Assembly (NCBI RefSeq): GCF_000176515.1
Contig: NZ_ADAQ01000011.1
Location: 744,001 to 808,000 of the forward strand
Reading direction: 5' to 3'
Length of the DNA stretch: 64,000 bases
Source: Grimontia hollisae CIP 101886
GTDB lineage: Bacteria > Pseudomonadota > Gammaproteobacteria > Enterobacterales > Vibrionaceae
Position numbers and translations under genes: made by a program. Positions 20,743 to 29,657 of the stretch are shown in pieces. The notes below the pieces were generated by a model that was not told the DNA's origin, ran no database searches, and saw only the letters and a program-made list of their open reading frames with translations. How positions within the stretch are numbered: position 1 is the stretch's first letter; each line of letters begins with the position of its first letter.

Positions 20743-21888
20743 ATGACTTCCCAAGTTTCTACTGCTGCACCGATTAACAGCTCTAAGAATTGGGTACGTT
20801 GGGTCAACCTGGCGCTGATGCTTTATGTTCTGCTGCTTGCAGTGTCCATGGTTGGAAGTGGTTTCAAATGGGCTGCGGGCGACGAAGCGAAAAACCTGTT
20901 CGAATTCGCATCCCATCCAATTGCAGGCTTGATGATTGGTATCATAACGACTGCACTTATCCAATCTTCCAGTACTGTAACGTCTATTATTGTTGGTCTT
21001 GTTGCTGGCGGCCTGCCTGTTGAAACAGCTATCCCGATGGTGATGGGTGCAAACATAGGGACAACCGTCACCAATACCTTGGTAAGCCTGGGTCACGCCC
21101 GCTGCAAAGAAGAGTTCCGCCGCGCATTTACCTGTGCAACAGTTCATGACTTTTTCAACCTGATTGCTGTCGCTATCTTCCTGCCACTGGAAATGATGTT
21201 CGGCCTGCTCGACAAAATCTCTAGTTGGCTGGTTGCTCCTTTCATGTTTGAAGGCAGCCTGAGCATGAAAGGCTTGGACTTTATGGGTCCAATGACCAAG
21301 CCGTTAGTCAATGGCACCAAAGAGATGCTATCTGTCCTGCCTGGTAGCTGGGGAGGTATTGTTCTGGCTCTGCTGGGTATCGCTCTGATCTTTGTGTCAA
21401 TCACTATGATGGGCAAACTGATGCGTGCGCTGATGGTTGGCCGTGCTAAAGAGATGCTGCACAAAGCGATCGGTCGCGGTCCTATTCACGGCATTATGTC
21501 CGGAACTCTGGTCACCATTCTGGTTCAGTCTTCTTCAACCACCACCAGTCTGATGGTTCCTCTGGTTGGCACCAATGTACTGAAAGTACGTGACGTTTAC
21601 CCCTTCACTCTGGGTGCTAACATTGGTACCTGTATCACTGCGCTGCTGGCAGCCACTGCAGTCACCGGTCCGAACGCGGTCTTTTCCCTGCAAATCGCAC
21701 TGGTACACCTGTCGTTTAACGTGCTGGCTACCTTGCTGATCTTTGGCACACCGTTCCTGCGTGATATTCCACTGAAATGTGCAGAGATGCTGGGCAACGC
21801 AGCAGCAAAAAGCAAACTGGCCGTTGCTGCTTACCTGGGTCTGGTATTTCTCGCCATTCCTTCGCTGGTGATGCTGATAACGCAATAA
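20743..21888 (+). CDS. nptA: Na+/phosphate cotransporter (PNaS/SLC34-like, NptA type)
   Basis: Inner-membrane sodium-coupled phosphate importer. The inverted-repeat QSSS signatures of the family appear twice: LIQSSSTVTSIIVGLVAGG and LVQSSSTTTSLMVPLVG. Each is followed by a glycine-rich GANIGT segment (VMGANIGTTVTNT and TLGANIGTCITAL). Length is 381 residues, the bacterial NptA size, with about eight to nine hydrophobic segments. A GGAG ribosome site precedes the ATG. It is monocistronic, with a terminator right after it and then the first minisatellite. Confidence 0.9.
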   Translation: MTSQVSTAAPINSSKNWVRWVNLALMLYVLLLAVSMVGSGFKWAAGDEAKNLFEFASHPIAGLMIGIITTALIQSSSTVTSIIVGLVAGGLPVETAIPMVMGANIGTTVTNTLVSLGHARCKEEFRRAFTCATVHDFFNLIAVAIFLPLEMMFGLLDKISSWLVAPFMFEGSLSMKGLDFMGPMTKPLVNGTKEMLSVLPGSWGGIVLALLGIALIFVSITMMGKLMRALMVGRAKEMLHKAIGRGPIHGIMSGTLVTILVQSSSTTTSLMVPLVGTNVLKVRDVYPFTLGANIGTCITALLAATAVTGPNAVFSLQIALVHLSFNVLATLLIFGTPFLRDIPLKCAEMLGNAAAKSKLAVAAYLGLVFLAIPSLVMLITQ

Positions 21889-21910
21889 GCAATGTTGACC
21901 TACTGATATG

Positions 21911-21935
21911 AAAACGCCCGCTAATGGGCGTTTTT
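21911..21935 (+). terminator. Rho-independent terminator of the Na+/Pi symporter gene
   Basis: Stem AAAACGCCC/GGGCGTTTT, loop GCTAAT, followed by T residues. It lies 22 bases after the stop and about 20 bases before the heptamer array. Confidence 0.92.
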
Positions 21936-21955
21936 GTGTTTGGGATATAAGAGAA

Positions 21956-22242
21956 GGTACTGGGTACTGGGTACTGGGTACTGGGTACTGGGTACTGGGT
22001 ACTGGGTACTGGGTACTGGGTACTGGGTACTGGGTACTGGGTACTGGGTACTGGGTACTGGGTACTGGGTACTGGGTACTGGGTACTGGGTACTGGGTAC
22101 TGGGTACTGGGTACTGGGTACTGGGTACTGGGTACTGGGTACTGGGTACTGGGTACTGGGTACTGGGTACTGGGTACTGGGTACTGGGTACTGGGTACTG
22201 GGTACTGGGTACTGGGTACTGGGTACTGGGTACTGGGTACTG
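21956..22242. repeat. Perfect heptamer minisatellite, 41 x GGTACTG
   Basis: 287 bases made of exactly 41 uninterrupted copies of GGTACTG. With a period of seven and no stop in any phase, all six frames are open and read as a 7-residue repeat (GTGYWVL on plus, QYPVPST on minus); these are not genes. The plus strand has GGG runs every seven bases, fitting a G-quadruplex motif. It forms the outer end of a composite element that begins at the thyA stop. Confidence 0.97.
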
Positions 22243-22368
22243 CAAGATTTTGGATGGTGCCAGAATAAAGTCAAGCTCTTTGCTCTTCCTAGGACCTAGG
22301 ACCTAGGACCGTTTTTTAAATTCCTAGGACCGCTCTTCGCTTTCCCCAGGACCTGCTCTTCCTAAGCC
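22243..22368 (-). repeat. Composite repeat-element flank between minisatellite and thyA stop
   Basis: The first 54 bases (22243-22296) match 37229-37282 at 51 of 54 positions. Then come CCTAGGACC units at a 7-base period (about 22288-22310) and degenerate GCTCTTCC-containing copies (22282, 22332 and 22355) running right up to the thyA TAG. The same elements are found next to recJ, so this is one family of dispersed composite repeat. There is no conventional terminator for thyA here. Confidence 0.85.
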
Positions 22369-23208
22369 CTAAATCGCTATCGGCGCTTTAATCGTAGGCT
22401 GCGCCTCGTAACCTTCAATCTCAAAATCTTCAAGTTTGTAATCAAAGATAGACGCAGGCTTACGTTTGATCTTCAGGGTTGGACGTTTACCCGGCTCACG
22501 CTTGAGCTGCTCGTAGACGATATCATCCGTCAGATGGTTGTGATATAGGTGAACATCGCCAAAGGTGTGCACAAACTCTCCTACGTCCAAATCACACTGC
22601 TGTGCAATCATATGGGTGAACAGCGCATAGCTTGCGATATTGAATGGCACGCCCAGGAAATAGTCGGCACTGCGTTGGTAAAGCTGGCAGGAAAGCTTGC
22701 CATCAGCCACGTAAAACTGGAACAGGCAGTGGCAAGGCGCCAGTGCCATTTTGCCCTGCTCTGCATTGGCTTGCGGACTGATGCTCTCATCCGGTAAGTC
22801 CGCCGGGTTCCACGCAGTAATAATGTGACGACGGGAGTTTGGTTTGGTTTTTATTTGCTCAATCAGCTCGGCAATCTGGTCGACAGTAGAGCCATCAGGA
22901 CATGCCCATGAACGCCACTGCGCCCCATAAACCGGGCCCAAATCACCGGTTTCGGTCGCCCATTCATCCCAAATAGTGACCTTATTGTCCTGCAGGTATT
23001 TCACGTTGGTATCGCCGTTCAGAAACCACAGCAGCTCATGGATAATTGCACGGGTGTAGAGCTTTTTGGTAGTCAGCAGCGGAAAACCTTCGCTGAGATC
23101 AAAGCGCATCTGGCGCCCGAAGACAGAACGTGTACCGACACCGGTACGGTCACCACGGTCTGTGCCGTTATCAAGGATATCCTGCATTAAATCAAGATAC
23201 TGCTTCAT
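22369..23208 (-). CDS. thyA: Thymidylate synthase
   Basis: Methylates dUMP to dTMP using methylene-tetrahydrofolate. The catalytic Cys159 is in [13 protein letters not shown], the nucleotide-site Arg pair in NSRRHI, and [19 protein letters not shown] is the conserved signature. It has 279 residues, longer than E. coli ThyA (264), because of an insert around [15 protein letters not shown] just before the active site, a variant I recall from Vibrionaceae. It reads in the same direction as lgt (90-base gap with the lgt terminator). The TAG stop abuts the composite repeat. Confidence 0.97.
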   Translation of the reverse strand: MKQYLDLMQDILDNGTDRGDRTGVGTRSVFGRQMRFDLSEGFPLLTTKKLYTRAIIHELLWFLNGDTNVKYLQDNKVTIWDEWATETGDLGPVYGAQWRSWACPDGSTVDQIAELIEQIKTKPNSRRHIITAWNPADLPDESISPQANAEQGKMALAPCHCLFQFYVADGKLSCQLYQRSADYFLGVPFNIASYALFTHMIAQQCDLDVGEFVHTFGDVHLYHNHLTDDIVYEQLKREPGKRPTLKIKRKPASIFDYKLEDFEIEGYEAQPTIKAPIAI

Positions 23209-23263
23209 GGTTCTTCCTTACATTTTTCCCGTTAAACCGGGAGGACAAATCAAAGATATAAAG

Positions 23264-23286
23264 AAAGCCGCAGGGTTCTGCGGCTT
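23264..23286 (-). terminator. Terminator hairpin after lgt
   Basis: Stem AAGCCGCAG/CTGCGGCTT with a 4-base loop, followed on the minus strand by TCTTTAT. It lies 13 bases after the lgt stop. The T-run is interrupted, so readthrough into thyA is possible. Confidence 0.65.
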
Positions 23287-23298
23287 AAAGTGAAACGG

Positions 23299-24099
23299 CT
23301 AGGCAGAGCGTGTCGCACTTGCGTTACGGCGGTATGCCCAGACCATCATGAGTACGCCCACAATAATCATCGGCGTGGAGAGGATCTGACCCATGCTGAT
23401 CACATCACCAAACAGGCCAAGATGAGCATCAGGCTCGCGGTAGAACTCTACGATAAATCGGAAAGCACCATAACCAATCAGGAACAACCCTGATACGGCG
23501 CCCGCCGGACGTGGCTTTTTAATAAACCAGTTCAGGATCAGGAACAGCACAACACCTTCCAGCGCGAACTCATACAGTTGTGATGGATGGCGGGCAACCG
23601 GACCGCCGGTTGGGAAGACCATCCCCCAAGGCACATCGGTCGCACGTCCCCAAAGTTCGCCATTGATAAAGTTACCTAAACGGCCAGCTCCGAGACCGAA
23701 AGGTACCAACGGGGCAATGAAATCGGAAACGGCAAAGAAGGTACGTTTGGTTTTACGCGCATACCATGCCATCGCAGCAATCACACCCAGCAATCCGCCG
23801 TGGAATGACATTCCACCTGTCCATACTTTGAACAGGAAAAGGGGGTTGGCGAGGAAAGCGTCAAACTGATAAAACAGCACATAACCTATCCGCCCACCTA
23901 AAACAACGCCCAGAAAGCCGGCGAAAAGCAGATCGCTCACTTCATCTCGCGTCCAGCTGCTGTCTGGTTTGTCAGCACGGCGATTAGCCAACCAGAGGGC
24001 AAACGCAAAACCGGCCAAATACATTAATCCGTACCAGCGAATCGCCAGAGGGCCAATTTCAATCAAGATGGGATCAATCTGGGGAAATGTCAGAGACAT
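23299..24099 (-). CDS. lgt: Prolipoprotein diacylglyceryl transferase
   Basis: First enzyme of lipoprotein maturation: transfers diacylglycerol from phosphatidylglycerol to the lipobox cysteine, in the inner membrane. The Lgt signature [14 protein letters not shown] is present with its essential Arg, plus the conserved [11 protein letters not shown] motif and about seven hydrophobic segments. Length is 266 residues (E. coli 291). It starts 13 bases after the upstream TauE-like gene stops, and the pair precedes thyA. Confidence 0.97.
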   Translation of the reverse strand: MSLTFPQIDPILIEIGPLAIRWYGLMYLAGFAFALWLANRRADKPDSSWTRDEVSDLLFAGFLGVVLGGRIGYVLFYQFDAFLANPLFLFKVWTGGMSFHGGLLGVIAAMAWYARKTKRTFFAVSDFIAPLVPFGLGAGRLGNFINGELWGRATDVPWGMVFPTGGPVARHPSQLYEFALEGVVLFLILNWFIKKPRPAGAVSGLFLIGYGAFRFIVEFYREPDAHLGLFGDVISMGQILSTPMIIVGVLMMVWAYRRNASATRSA

Positions 24100-24112
24100 G
24101 TATTCGTCTTCC

Positions 24113-24919
24113 TTAGCTAAAAAACATGCTTGCCCCTACCAGGAGCAAAAACACGGCAAATACGCGCTTGATGATCGGCGTCGGTAACCGGGTGGCAAGG
24201 CTTGCACCGTAACGTGTTGTCATTACCGACGTGATGACAATGCCCATCAGCGCAGGTAAGTAAACGTAACCGACACTATAGACAGGTAGCGTCTCCGGTT
24301 GGTTCAACCCAAAAAAAATAAAACCCGCCACGCCGGACAAGGCCAAAAACACCCCGCACAGGGAGGCACAGCCAATGGCTTTTCGCATCTCGACACCGTG
24401 GTAATTGAGATAGGGTACAGTCAACGAACCGCCACCAATACCGGCCAAGCTCGCTATCATACCAATCATGGTGCCACTGGTCATGCTACCAATGGCAGAC
24501 GGCAGGGATCTGGCAGGCCGGACGCGCAGGGACAGCGCCATTTGCAGTGCCAATATCAAGACAATCACCCCAAACACTTTCGGTAGGTACTGGGTTGGCA
24601 TCTTATCGGCAATCGCACTGCCAAGCATACCACCGACCAAAATACCCGGCAGCAAGGACCGGATAACCGATGGCTGGACATTACCAAGCTGGTAATGGGT
24701 GAACGCCGAGGAGGCGGAGGTGATAACAATACTGGCGAGCGACGTCGCTAACGCCATCGGCATGACTAAATCATCAGACACCCCCGCCCAGGGGAGTAAA
24801 ACACTCAGCGCAGGTACCACAATCAGGCCTCCGCCGATCCCCAACAAACCGGCCAATAGCCCAACAACGCCCCCGACTAAAAGACAAACACCAAACAACC
24901 ACAATGTGGCTTCAAACAT
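24113..24919 (-). CDS. TauE/SafE (DUF81)-family membrane permease
   Basis: Predicted inner-membrane protein of 268 residues with seven to nine hydrophobic helices arranged as two similar halves ([19 protein letters not shown] and [18 protein letters not shown]), the hallmark of the TauE/SafE family. Family members export sulfite, sulfoacetate or other organosulfur anions, but the substrate here cannot be told. The ATG at 24919 is chosen because AGGA lies eight bases upstream; an upstream in-frame start at 25006 would add a non-hydrophobic 29-residue extension covering an intergenic repeat. It is probably cotranscribed with lgt. Confidence 0.85.
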   Translation of the reverse strand: MFEATLWLFGVCLLVGGVVGLLAGLLGIGGGLIVVPALSVLLPWAGVSDDLVMPMALATSLASIVITSASSAFTHYQLGNVQPSVIRSLLPGILVGGMLGSAIADKMPTQYLPKVFGVIVLILALQMALSLRVRPARSLPSAIGSMTSGTMIGMIASLAGIGGGSLTVPYLNYHGVEMRKAIGCASLCGVFLALSGVAGFIFFGLNQPETLPVYSVGYVYLPALMGIVITSVMTTRYGASLATRLPTPIIKRVFAVFLLLVGASMFFS

Positions 24920-24959
24920 GAAAAAGTTCCTATTTAACCTGCATGTTGCGTGAGAAAAA

Positions 24960-24981
24960 ACCAATATACCCAGGCGACCTG
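24960..24981. repeat. Short dispersed repeat, copy 1 (ccaatatacccaggcgacct)
   Basis: A 21-base match, with two differences, to 62209-62230 upstream of arcA (CAATATACCCA, then RGCRACCTGA). It lies in the short gap between ptsP and the TauE-like gene. Similar sequence is common in my memory of Vibrionaceae intergenic DNA, but that cannot be tested here. Confidence 0.5.
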
Positions 24982-25026
24982 ACTGGTTACTCATTGAATT
25001 AACCACGAGGGTCTATGAAGCCCAAA

Positions 25027-27285
25027 TTATTTTCCTACCCGGATCAGACCGCCAAGCTTGTATTGCTCTAAAAAGGCTTCAGACGTGTTCCTGATATCCC
25101 GCGCCAATGACAGTTGCTGAACAGCCGTATGGTGTTTTACCAGTGCCGCACAGGGAATATGGCGAAGCACATATTTGATTTTTGCCACGCTCCGGGTGTT
25201 CATACTGAGGTGACGATAACCCATGCCTACCAACAATGCTGCACCAATCGGGTCACCGGCAAACTCTCCACAGACGCTCACCGGAAGTTTCAAGCGCTTA
25301 CTGGTATCAAGGATGTGCTTTAATACCGCCAACACGGATGGGTGGAATGTGTCATAGACGTCTGCAACACGGGCATTGTTCCTGTCTACAGCCAGTAAAT
25401 ACTGTGTCAGGTCGTTGGTACCGACAGAGAGAAAATCAATATGCGGAGCGATAGCATCCAATTGATACAGCACCGATGGCACCTCCACCATGATGCCGAG
25501 ACGCGGTTTTTTCAGTGTTTCTCCCTGCATACAGGAAATATCCATAACTTCAGAAAAAGCCCTGTCCACCAAGGCTTTGGCTTCAAGCAACTCAGACAGG
25601 CCTGAAATCATCGGCAGTAAAATAGCAAGGTTGTTCCGGCCCACACTTGCCCGCAGCATTGCACGCACCTGGATCAGGAAGATATCAGGATGATCCAAAG
25701 TGAAACGGATCCCCCGCCAGCCTAAAAACGGATTGTCCTCCTCAATTTTCAAGTAAGGCAATGGTTTGTCCCCCCCAATATCCAGGGTTCGCATCACGAC
25801 CGGTTGATTGGGGTAACAATCGAGAATAGCGCTGTATTGGTTAACCTGATCGTCTTCCGACGGGAAGCTACGTTGCATCAAGAAAGGGACCTCTGTGCGG
25901 TAAAGGCCTACCCCATCAACACCACGGTTAATGGCGATACTGGTATCAGCACTCAACCCTGCATTCAGGTGCACTTCCACCCTCACACCATCCGCCGTCG
26001 CTGTTTGCCTGGTGAACGCATTTTCCACCTCTTGTTGGAGCTCAAGCTCTTCATCACGCAAGCGTTCGTATTCTTTCAGGACTTGTGGTGTCGGATCGAC
26101 CAACAACTGGCCTTTAAAACCATCCAGCACGATCAGCTTTCGGTGAACCAGTTGCGCACTGAACTCGACCCCCATCACCGCAGGAATGCCCAAAGCTCGG
26201 GCAAGAATCGCCGCATGCGCATTCACTGCCCCTTCTTCCGCCACAACGCCAGCAAGACAGTCACGGGGAATAGCAGCCAACATTACAGCTGTCAGCTCCC
26301 GAGCAAAAAGAATGATTGGCTCCTCAATGTTCCACTGCTTTATTTCTTGGTTTTCAAGAAAGTAAAGCAGGCGTTGACCCAATTCGTTGATATCATTCGC
26401 ACGCTCGCGAAGGTAAGGATCCGACATATTCTGGAAGCGCCCAACAAATGCATCAATGGTCTGCTTCACGGCCCATTCTGCCAAATCACCATCCTGGATA
26501 TGCTCGTTCATCGCCTTACGCAGCATAGGATCGTTTAGCAGGTGGATAAAAAGGTCGAAGATCGCCAACGTATCTTGATTAAGTTCGCTGTCAAAACGCT
26601 TTCTGAGACGGCGAAATTCAGTGATAGCACCACTGATCGCCCCCTCTAGACGGTCTCGTTCTGTTTGGATATCCAAACAAGAGGCAGGAAACACCAGATC
26701 CAGACTGGGTTGAGAGACATCACACCAGGCTTTGGCAATCGCGATGCCAGGAGATGCCGCTGCCCCTTTCAAAAGCAGTGTACCTTGGGTGTTATTCGGC
26801 CAAACCCCCTGCGCTTTGGCATGGGCAAACACAACCGCCAGCTGCGCCGCCAGCGTCACCAGGAAAGACTCTTCACTTTCATCAAACTGGCGCGAATCGC
26901 GCTGCTGCACCACTAAGACACCAAGTACCTGGCGGCGGTAAATGATAGGGGTGCCCAGAAAGGCGTGAAAAATGTCTTCTCCAATATCAGGAAAATGTTT
27001 GAAATCGCTATGAGTACTGGCTTGGGCAAGGTTTATTGGTTCGGCGCGACGGCCAACAAGGCCAACCAGACCTTCATTGAAAGAGAGTGAAACACGGCGG
27101 GCCCGGGCATTCAGCCCTTGCGTCGCCATTAAATCATATTGTTTACGCTCATGGTCTGCGATATAGACGGAGCAGCACTCTGTCTCCATGGCGGAACAGG
27201 TTTCACGCACCAACGTATTGAGTGCCTGCTTGACGTCGGTGGACGACGCAACATGGTTAACGATATCCCTAAGTTTCGTCAGCAT
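25027..27285 (-). CDS. ptsP: Nitrogen-PTS phosphoenolpyruvate phosphotransferase (EI-Ntr)
   Basis: First component of the PTS-Ntr phosphorelay: takes phosphate from PEP and passes it to NPr. An N-terminal GAF domain (about residues 1-160, CSVYIADHERKQ, FLGTPIIYRRQVLGVLVVQQ) is followed by the EI domains. The phospho-accepting His357 lies in GAVNAHAAILARALGIPAVMG. The PEP-binding barrel includes TLDIGGDKPLPYLK and the C-terminal CGEFAGDP. The start at 27285 (MLTKLRDIV) is preceded by GGGG six bases upstream and aligns with E. coli PtsP, giving 752 residues. It follows rppH by 21 bases, as in E. coli. Confidence 0.96.
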   Translation of the reverse strand: MLTKLRDIVNHVASSTDVKQALNTLVRETCSAMETECCSVYIADHERKQYDLMATQGLNARARRVSLSFNEGLVGLVGRRAEPINLAQASTHSDFKHFPDIGEDIFHAFLGTPIIYRRQVLGVLVVQQRDSRQFDESEESFLVTLAAQLAVVFAHAKAQGVWPNNTQGTLLLKGAAASPGIAIAKAWCDVSQPSLDLVFPASCLDIQTERDRLEGAISGAITEFRRLRKRFDSELNQDTLAIFDLFIHLLNDPMLRKAMNEHIQDGDLAEWAVKQTIDAFVGRFQNMSDPYLRERANDINELGQRLLYFLENQEIKQWNIEEPIILFARELTAVMLAAIPRDCLAGVVAEEGAVNAHAAILARALGIPAVMGVEFSAQLVHRKLIVLDGFKGQLLVDPTPQVLKEYERLRDEELELQQEVENAFTRQTATADGVRVEVHLNAGLSADTSIAINRGVDGVGLYRTEVPFLMQRSFPSEDDQVNQYSAILDCYPNQPVVMRTLDIGGDKPLPYLKIEEDNPFLGWRGIRFTLDHPDIFLIQVRAMLRASVGRNNLAILLPMISGLSELLEAKALVDRAFSEVMDISCMQGETLKKPRLGIMVEVPSVLYQLDAIAPHIDFLSVGTNDLTQYLLAVDRNNARVADVYDTFHPSVLAVLKHILDTSKRLKLPVSVCGEFAGDPIGAALLVGMGYRHLSMNTRSVAKIKYVLRHIPCAALVKHHTAVQQLSLARDIRNTSEAFLEQYKLGGLIRVGK

Positions 27286-27306
27286 TCGCGTCCCCAACGT
27301 ATCCCT

Positions 27307-27831
27307 CTAATTTTTCGCTGAACCCCGTTTACTTTTACGCTTCGTTTTTCGTTCACGAAACGGCATAGCCATTGGCGCAAACTCTTTCATTGCGCGTCGG
27401 TAAACTTCGCGTTTAAACGACACCACCTGCCTAACCGGGTACCAGTAGCTGACCCATCGCCAGCCATCAAATTCCGGCGTTCCCCCGCGTAACATGTTCA
27501 CTTTTGACTCGTCACATTCCAGTTTCAGCAAAAACCATTTCTGCTTTTGACCGATACACACTGGCTTGGACTCCCAGCGCACCAGACGTTTAGGCAGTTT
27601 ATAGCGCAACCAGTGTCGGCTGGTTGCCAGAATTCTGACGTCTTTCTTTGTGAGCCCGACTTCCTCGTAAAGCTCACGGTACATGGCTTGTTCAGGTGTT
27701 TCGCCGTCATCAATGCCACCTTGAGGAAATTGCCAGGAATGTTGTCCGTATCGACGAGCCCAGAGAACCTGACCGTGGCTGTTACAAATTACTATCCCGA
27801 CATTGGGACGGTAGCCATCGTCATCTATCAC
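27307..27831 (-). CDS. rppH: RNA pyrophosphohydrolase (Nudix)
   Basis: Removes the 5' pyrophosphate from mRNAs and so triggers RNase E decay. The Nudix box [20 protein letters not shown] is complete near residues 38-60, preceded by the family N-terminus [11 protein letters not shown] and WQFPQGG. The C-terminus is a very basic tail. Length is 174 residues (E. coli RppH 176). It is the first gene of rppH-ptsP and divergent from mutH across a 602-base gap. Confidence 0.97.
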   Translation of the reverse strand: MIDDDGYRPNVGIVICNSHGQVLWARRYGQHSWQFPQGGIDDGETPEQAMYRELYEEVGLTKKDVRILATSRHWLRYKLPKRLVRWESKPVCIGQKQKWFLLKLECDESKVNMLRGGTPEFDGWRWVSYWYPVRQVVSFKREVYRRAMKEFAPMAMPFRERKTKRKSKRGSAKN

Positions 27832-28433
27832 TGGACGACCTCAAATATAAATCTCTATTACCAGTGATTTTTTCACACTATGTGCACAGTGGTAAACAAA
27901 CATTGTGTATGAATCGCATTTTTTGGGGACTTCAACCGCCTTTAGGGATAATTCCATTCCCGCCCCAGAGTTATAAACAGTCAAGTGAGACTAGGCGCAC
28001 ATTTATTCACGCTTTCTGTGGATAGATTTGTGCAGAACAGACGATTAACTGGATAAAACTTGCGTCTCCTTCGTTCTTCATATTATTCCCTCATGTTCTT
28101 TCTTCTTAATTATTTCTTTTATATCAACAATATAAATGAAATCAGTGTAATGCAAACATGAGGCGGTTGTAATGGAAAAGAGAACGATCTTAAAGTGGTT
28201 AAAGATCCATCAAAAACAAAGTTACCCACACCACTTGTGCATTTTACAACCGCAACGATCCATAAACCGCCTATTTTTGTGAGAATAACCACTGTATAAG
28301 CATCCATGATCCATTTTTATACCCTATTCAGCATGATCGTTGTGGATAACTTATCTGGTCCTGTAAAATGGCTGGATCCAAAATAGTTTGGCTGATAGCG
28401 TTCACTCTTAGCGACAAACCATGAAGATAACTT
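27832..28433. other. rppH-mutH divergent intergenic region with nested inverted repeats
   Basis: This 602-base gap is unusually long. It contains arms CCTCATGTT (28089-28097)/AACATGAGG (28155-28163) and GCGGTTGTAA (28163-28172)/TTACAACCGC (28244-28253), and AACGATC twice with a GATCGTT partner near 28334. TGTGGATAA at 28341-28349 is an exact DnaA-box match, and TGTGGATAG lies at 28017. A 62-codon minus-strand ORF (28119-28307) lacks coding features. A structured RNA or a controlled promoter region is possible. Confidence 0.4.
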
Positions 28434-29120
28434 ATGATCCCAGCCCCAACCTCAGAGCCTGAACTACTTGAACGAGCCTACGCCCTTGCCGGATTTACCC
28501 TGGGAGAGCTGGCTGCACAACATGGCCTCGAATGCCCGACAGATCTCCGCCGGGAAAAAGGGTGGGTCGGTATGTTATTGGAAACATGTCTGGGCGCCAT
28601 GGCAGGCAGTAAGCCTGAACAGGATTTTCAAGAATTAGGGATCGAGCTGAAGTCAATTCCCGTCAGCCATACCGGTAAACCACTGGAAACCACCTTTGTT
28701 TGTGTCGCTCCCCTTACCGGCGTTCAGGGCCTGACATGGGAAAAAAGCCATATCCGCAACAAACTGTCGAAAGTACTGTGGATCCCGGTAGAAGGAGAGC
28801 GGGAAATCCCGGTTTGTGAACGTCATATCGGTATGCCCCTACTGTGGCAACCTTCTGCCGAAGAAGAAGCGCAACTGAAAGCGGATTGGGAAGAGTTGAT
28901 GGAGTTTATCGTGCTGGGTAAAGTGCACGAGATAAACGCTAAACATGGCGAATACTTGCAGCTTCGTCCCAAAGCCGCCAACAGCAAAGCGAAAACCGAA
29001 GCCTATGGTGCGAATGGACAGCCGATCAAAACTCTCCCCCGCGGCTTTTACCTACGCACCCAGTTTACCGGCAAGATCCTTGCCCGTCACTTTATGTTGC
29101 CAGACAGTACAACCTCTTAA
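28434..29120 (+). CDS. mutH: DNA mismatch repair endonuclease MutH
   Basis: Nicks the unmethylated strand at hemimethylated GATC sites after MutS/MutL activation, which implies Dam methylation in this organism. The catalytic set is Glu50, Asp64, Glu71 and Lys73 in [11 protein letters not shown], equivalent to E. coli Glu56/Asp70/Glu77/Lys79. GWVGMLLE and the [14 protein letters not shown]-terminal segment are conserved. Length is 228 residues (E. coli 229). Its stop overlaps by 4 bases the stop of a convergent small gene. Confidence 0.97.
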   Translation: MIPAPTSEPELLERAYALAGFTLGELAAQHGLECPTDLRREKGWVGMLLETCLGAMAGSKPEQDFQELGIELKSIPVSHTGKPLETTFVCVAPLTGVQGLTWEKSHIRNKLSKVLWIPVEGEREIPVCERHIGMPLLWQPSAEEEAQLKADWEELMEFIVLGKVHEINAKHGEYLQLRPKAANSKAKTEAYGANGQPIKTLPRGFYLRTQFTGKILARHFMLPDSTTS

Positions 29121-29416
29121 AGGGTGATGTCCATGTCTTCTTTGCAAGAAGCCTCTGCAGGGCCAAACTCGTCGTAAGGATCCATCAGTCGTAACGTGGC
29201 CTGTTTCACGCCAATTTTACGCAATTTTTCTGATACCTGATCCAGACTATCAAAGTGCATCACTTCATCAGTGTGGTCTTCTTTGAGTGGCTCCAACTTT
29301 TGCTTGACATCGACTTCAACAACATATTGCGCACCACCGGCATGCGCAATCACATAGCAATGGGGCACATTATCGGGATGAGCCTGGATCCAGCTCTTCA
29401 ATTGCTTTAATTTCAT
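29117..29416 (-). CDS. Conserved small protein, DUF6482-like
   Basis: A 99-residue acidic cytoplasmic protein with no signal peptide or membrane segment. It begins [16 protein letters not shown] and contains [20 protein letters not shown] and a C-terminal [11 protein letters not shown]. This resembles a small family I recall as DUF6482 in Vibrio and Pseudomonas, of unknown function. Coding is supported by a full frame between mutH and tas with a sensible start. The 3' end overlaps mutH tail-to-tail by 4 bases, so no terminator separates the two genes. Confidence 0.7.
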   Translation of the reverse strand: MKLKQLKSWIQAHPDNVPHCYVIAHAGGAQYVVEVDVKQKLEPLKEDHTDEVMHFDSLDQVSEKLRKIGVKQATLRLMDPYDEFGPAEASCKEDMDITL

Positions 29417-29657
29417 CTGCTACCCATGTTGTTATCCAAATGTTAATTCCAGTATAAGGTGTCAGCAGCACGTGGAAGGTTTAAAATTGATATTTCTGAT
29501 CGCGTCCACGAAATTCAGCGGCAACATTTCAATGCCTTCCTGGTTACCCAGCTCTGCAGCAATTTTCCCTTGTGCCGATCTGAAAAATTCCTAAGATGGA
29601 AAATAAACCCCCGCACATCTCATTGAGGTTATTCTGAGATGCAGCCAAGGAGAAAGG

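Noticed and set aside
21535-22306. Long ORFs of 117-236 codons on both strands made of 7-residue repeats (QYPVPST, GTGYWVL)
   Set aside because: They arise because a stop-free heptamer array is open in all six frames; none has a ribosome site and one runs antisense through the Na+/Pi symporter gene.
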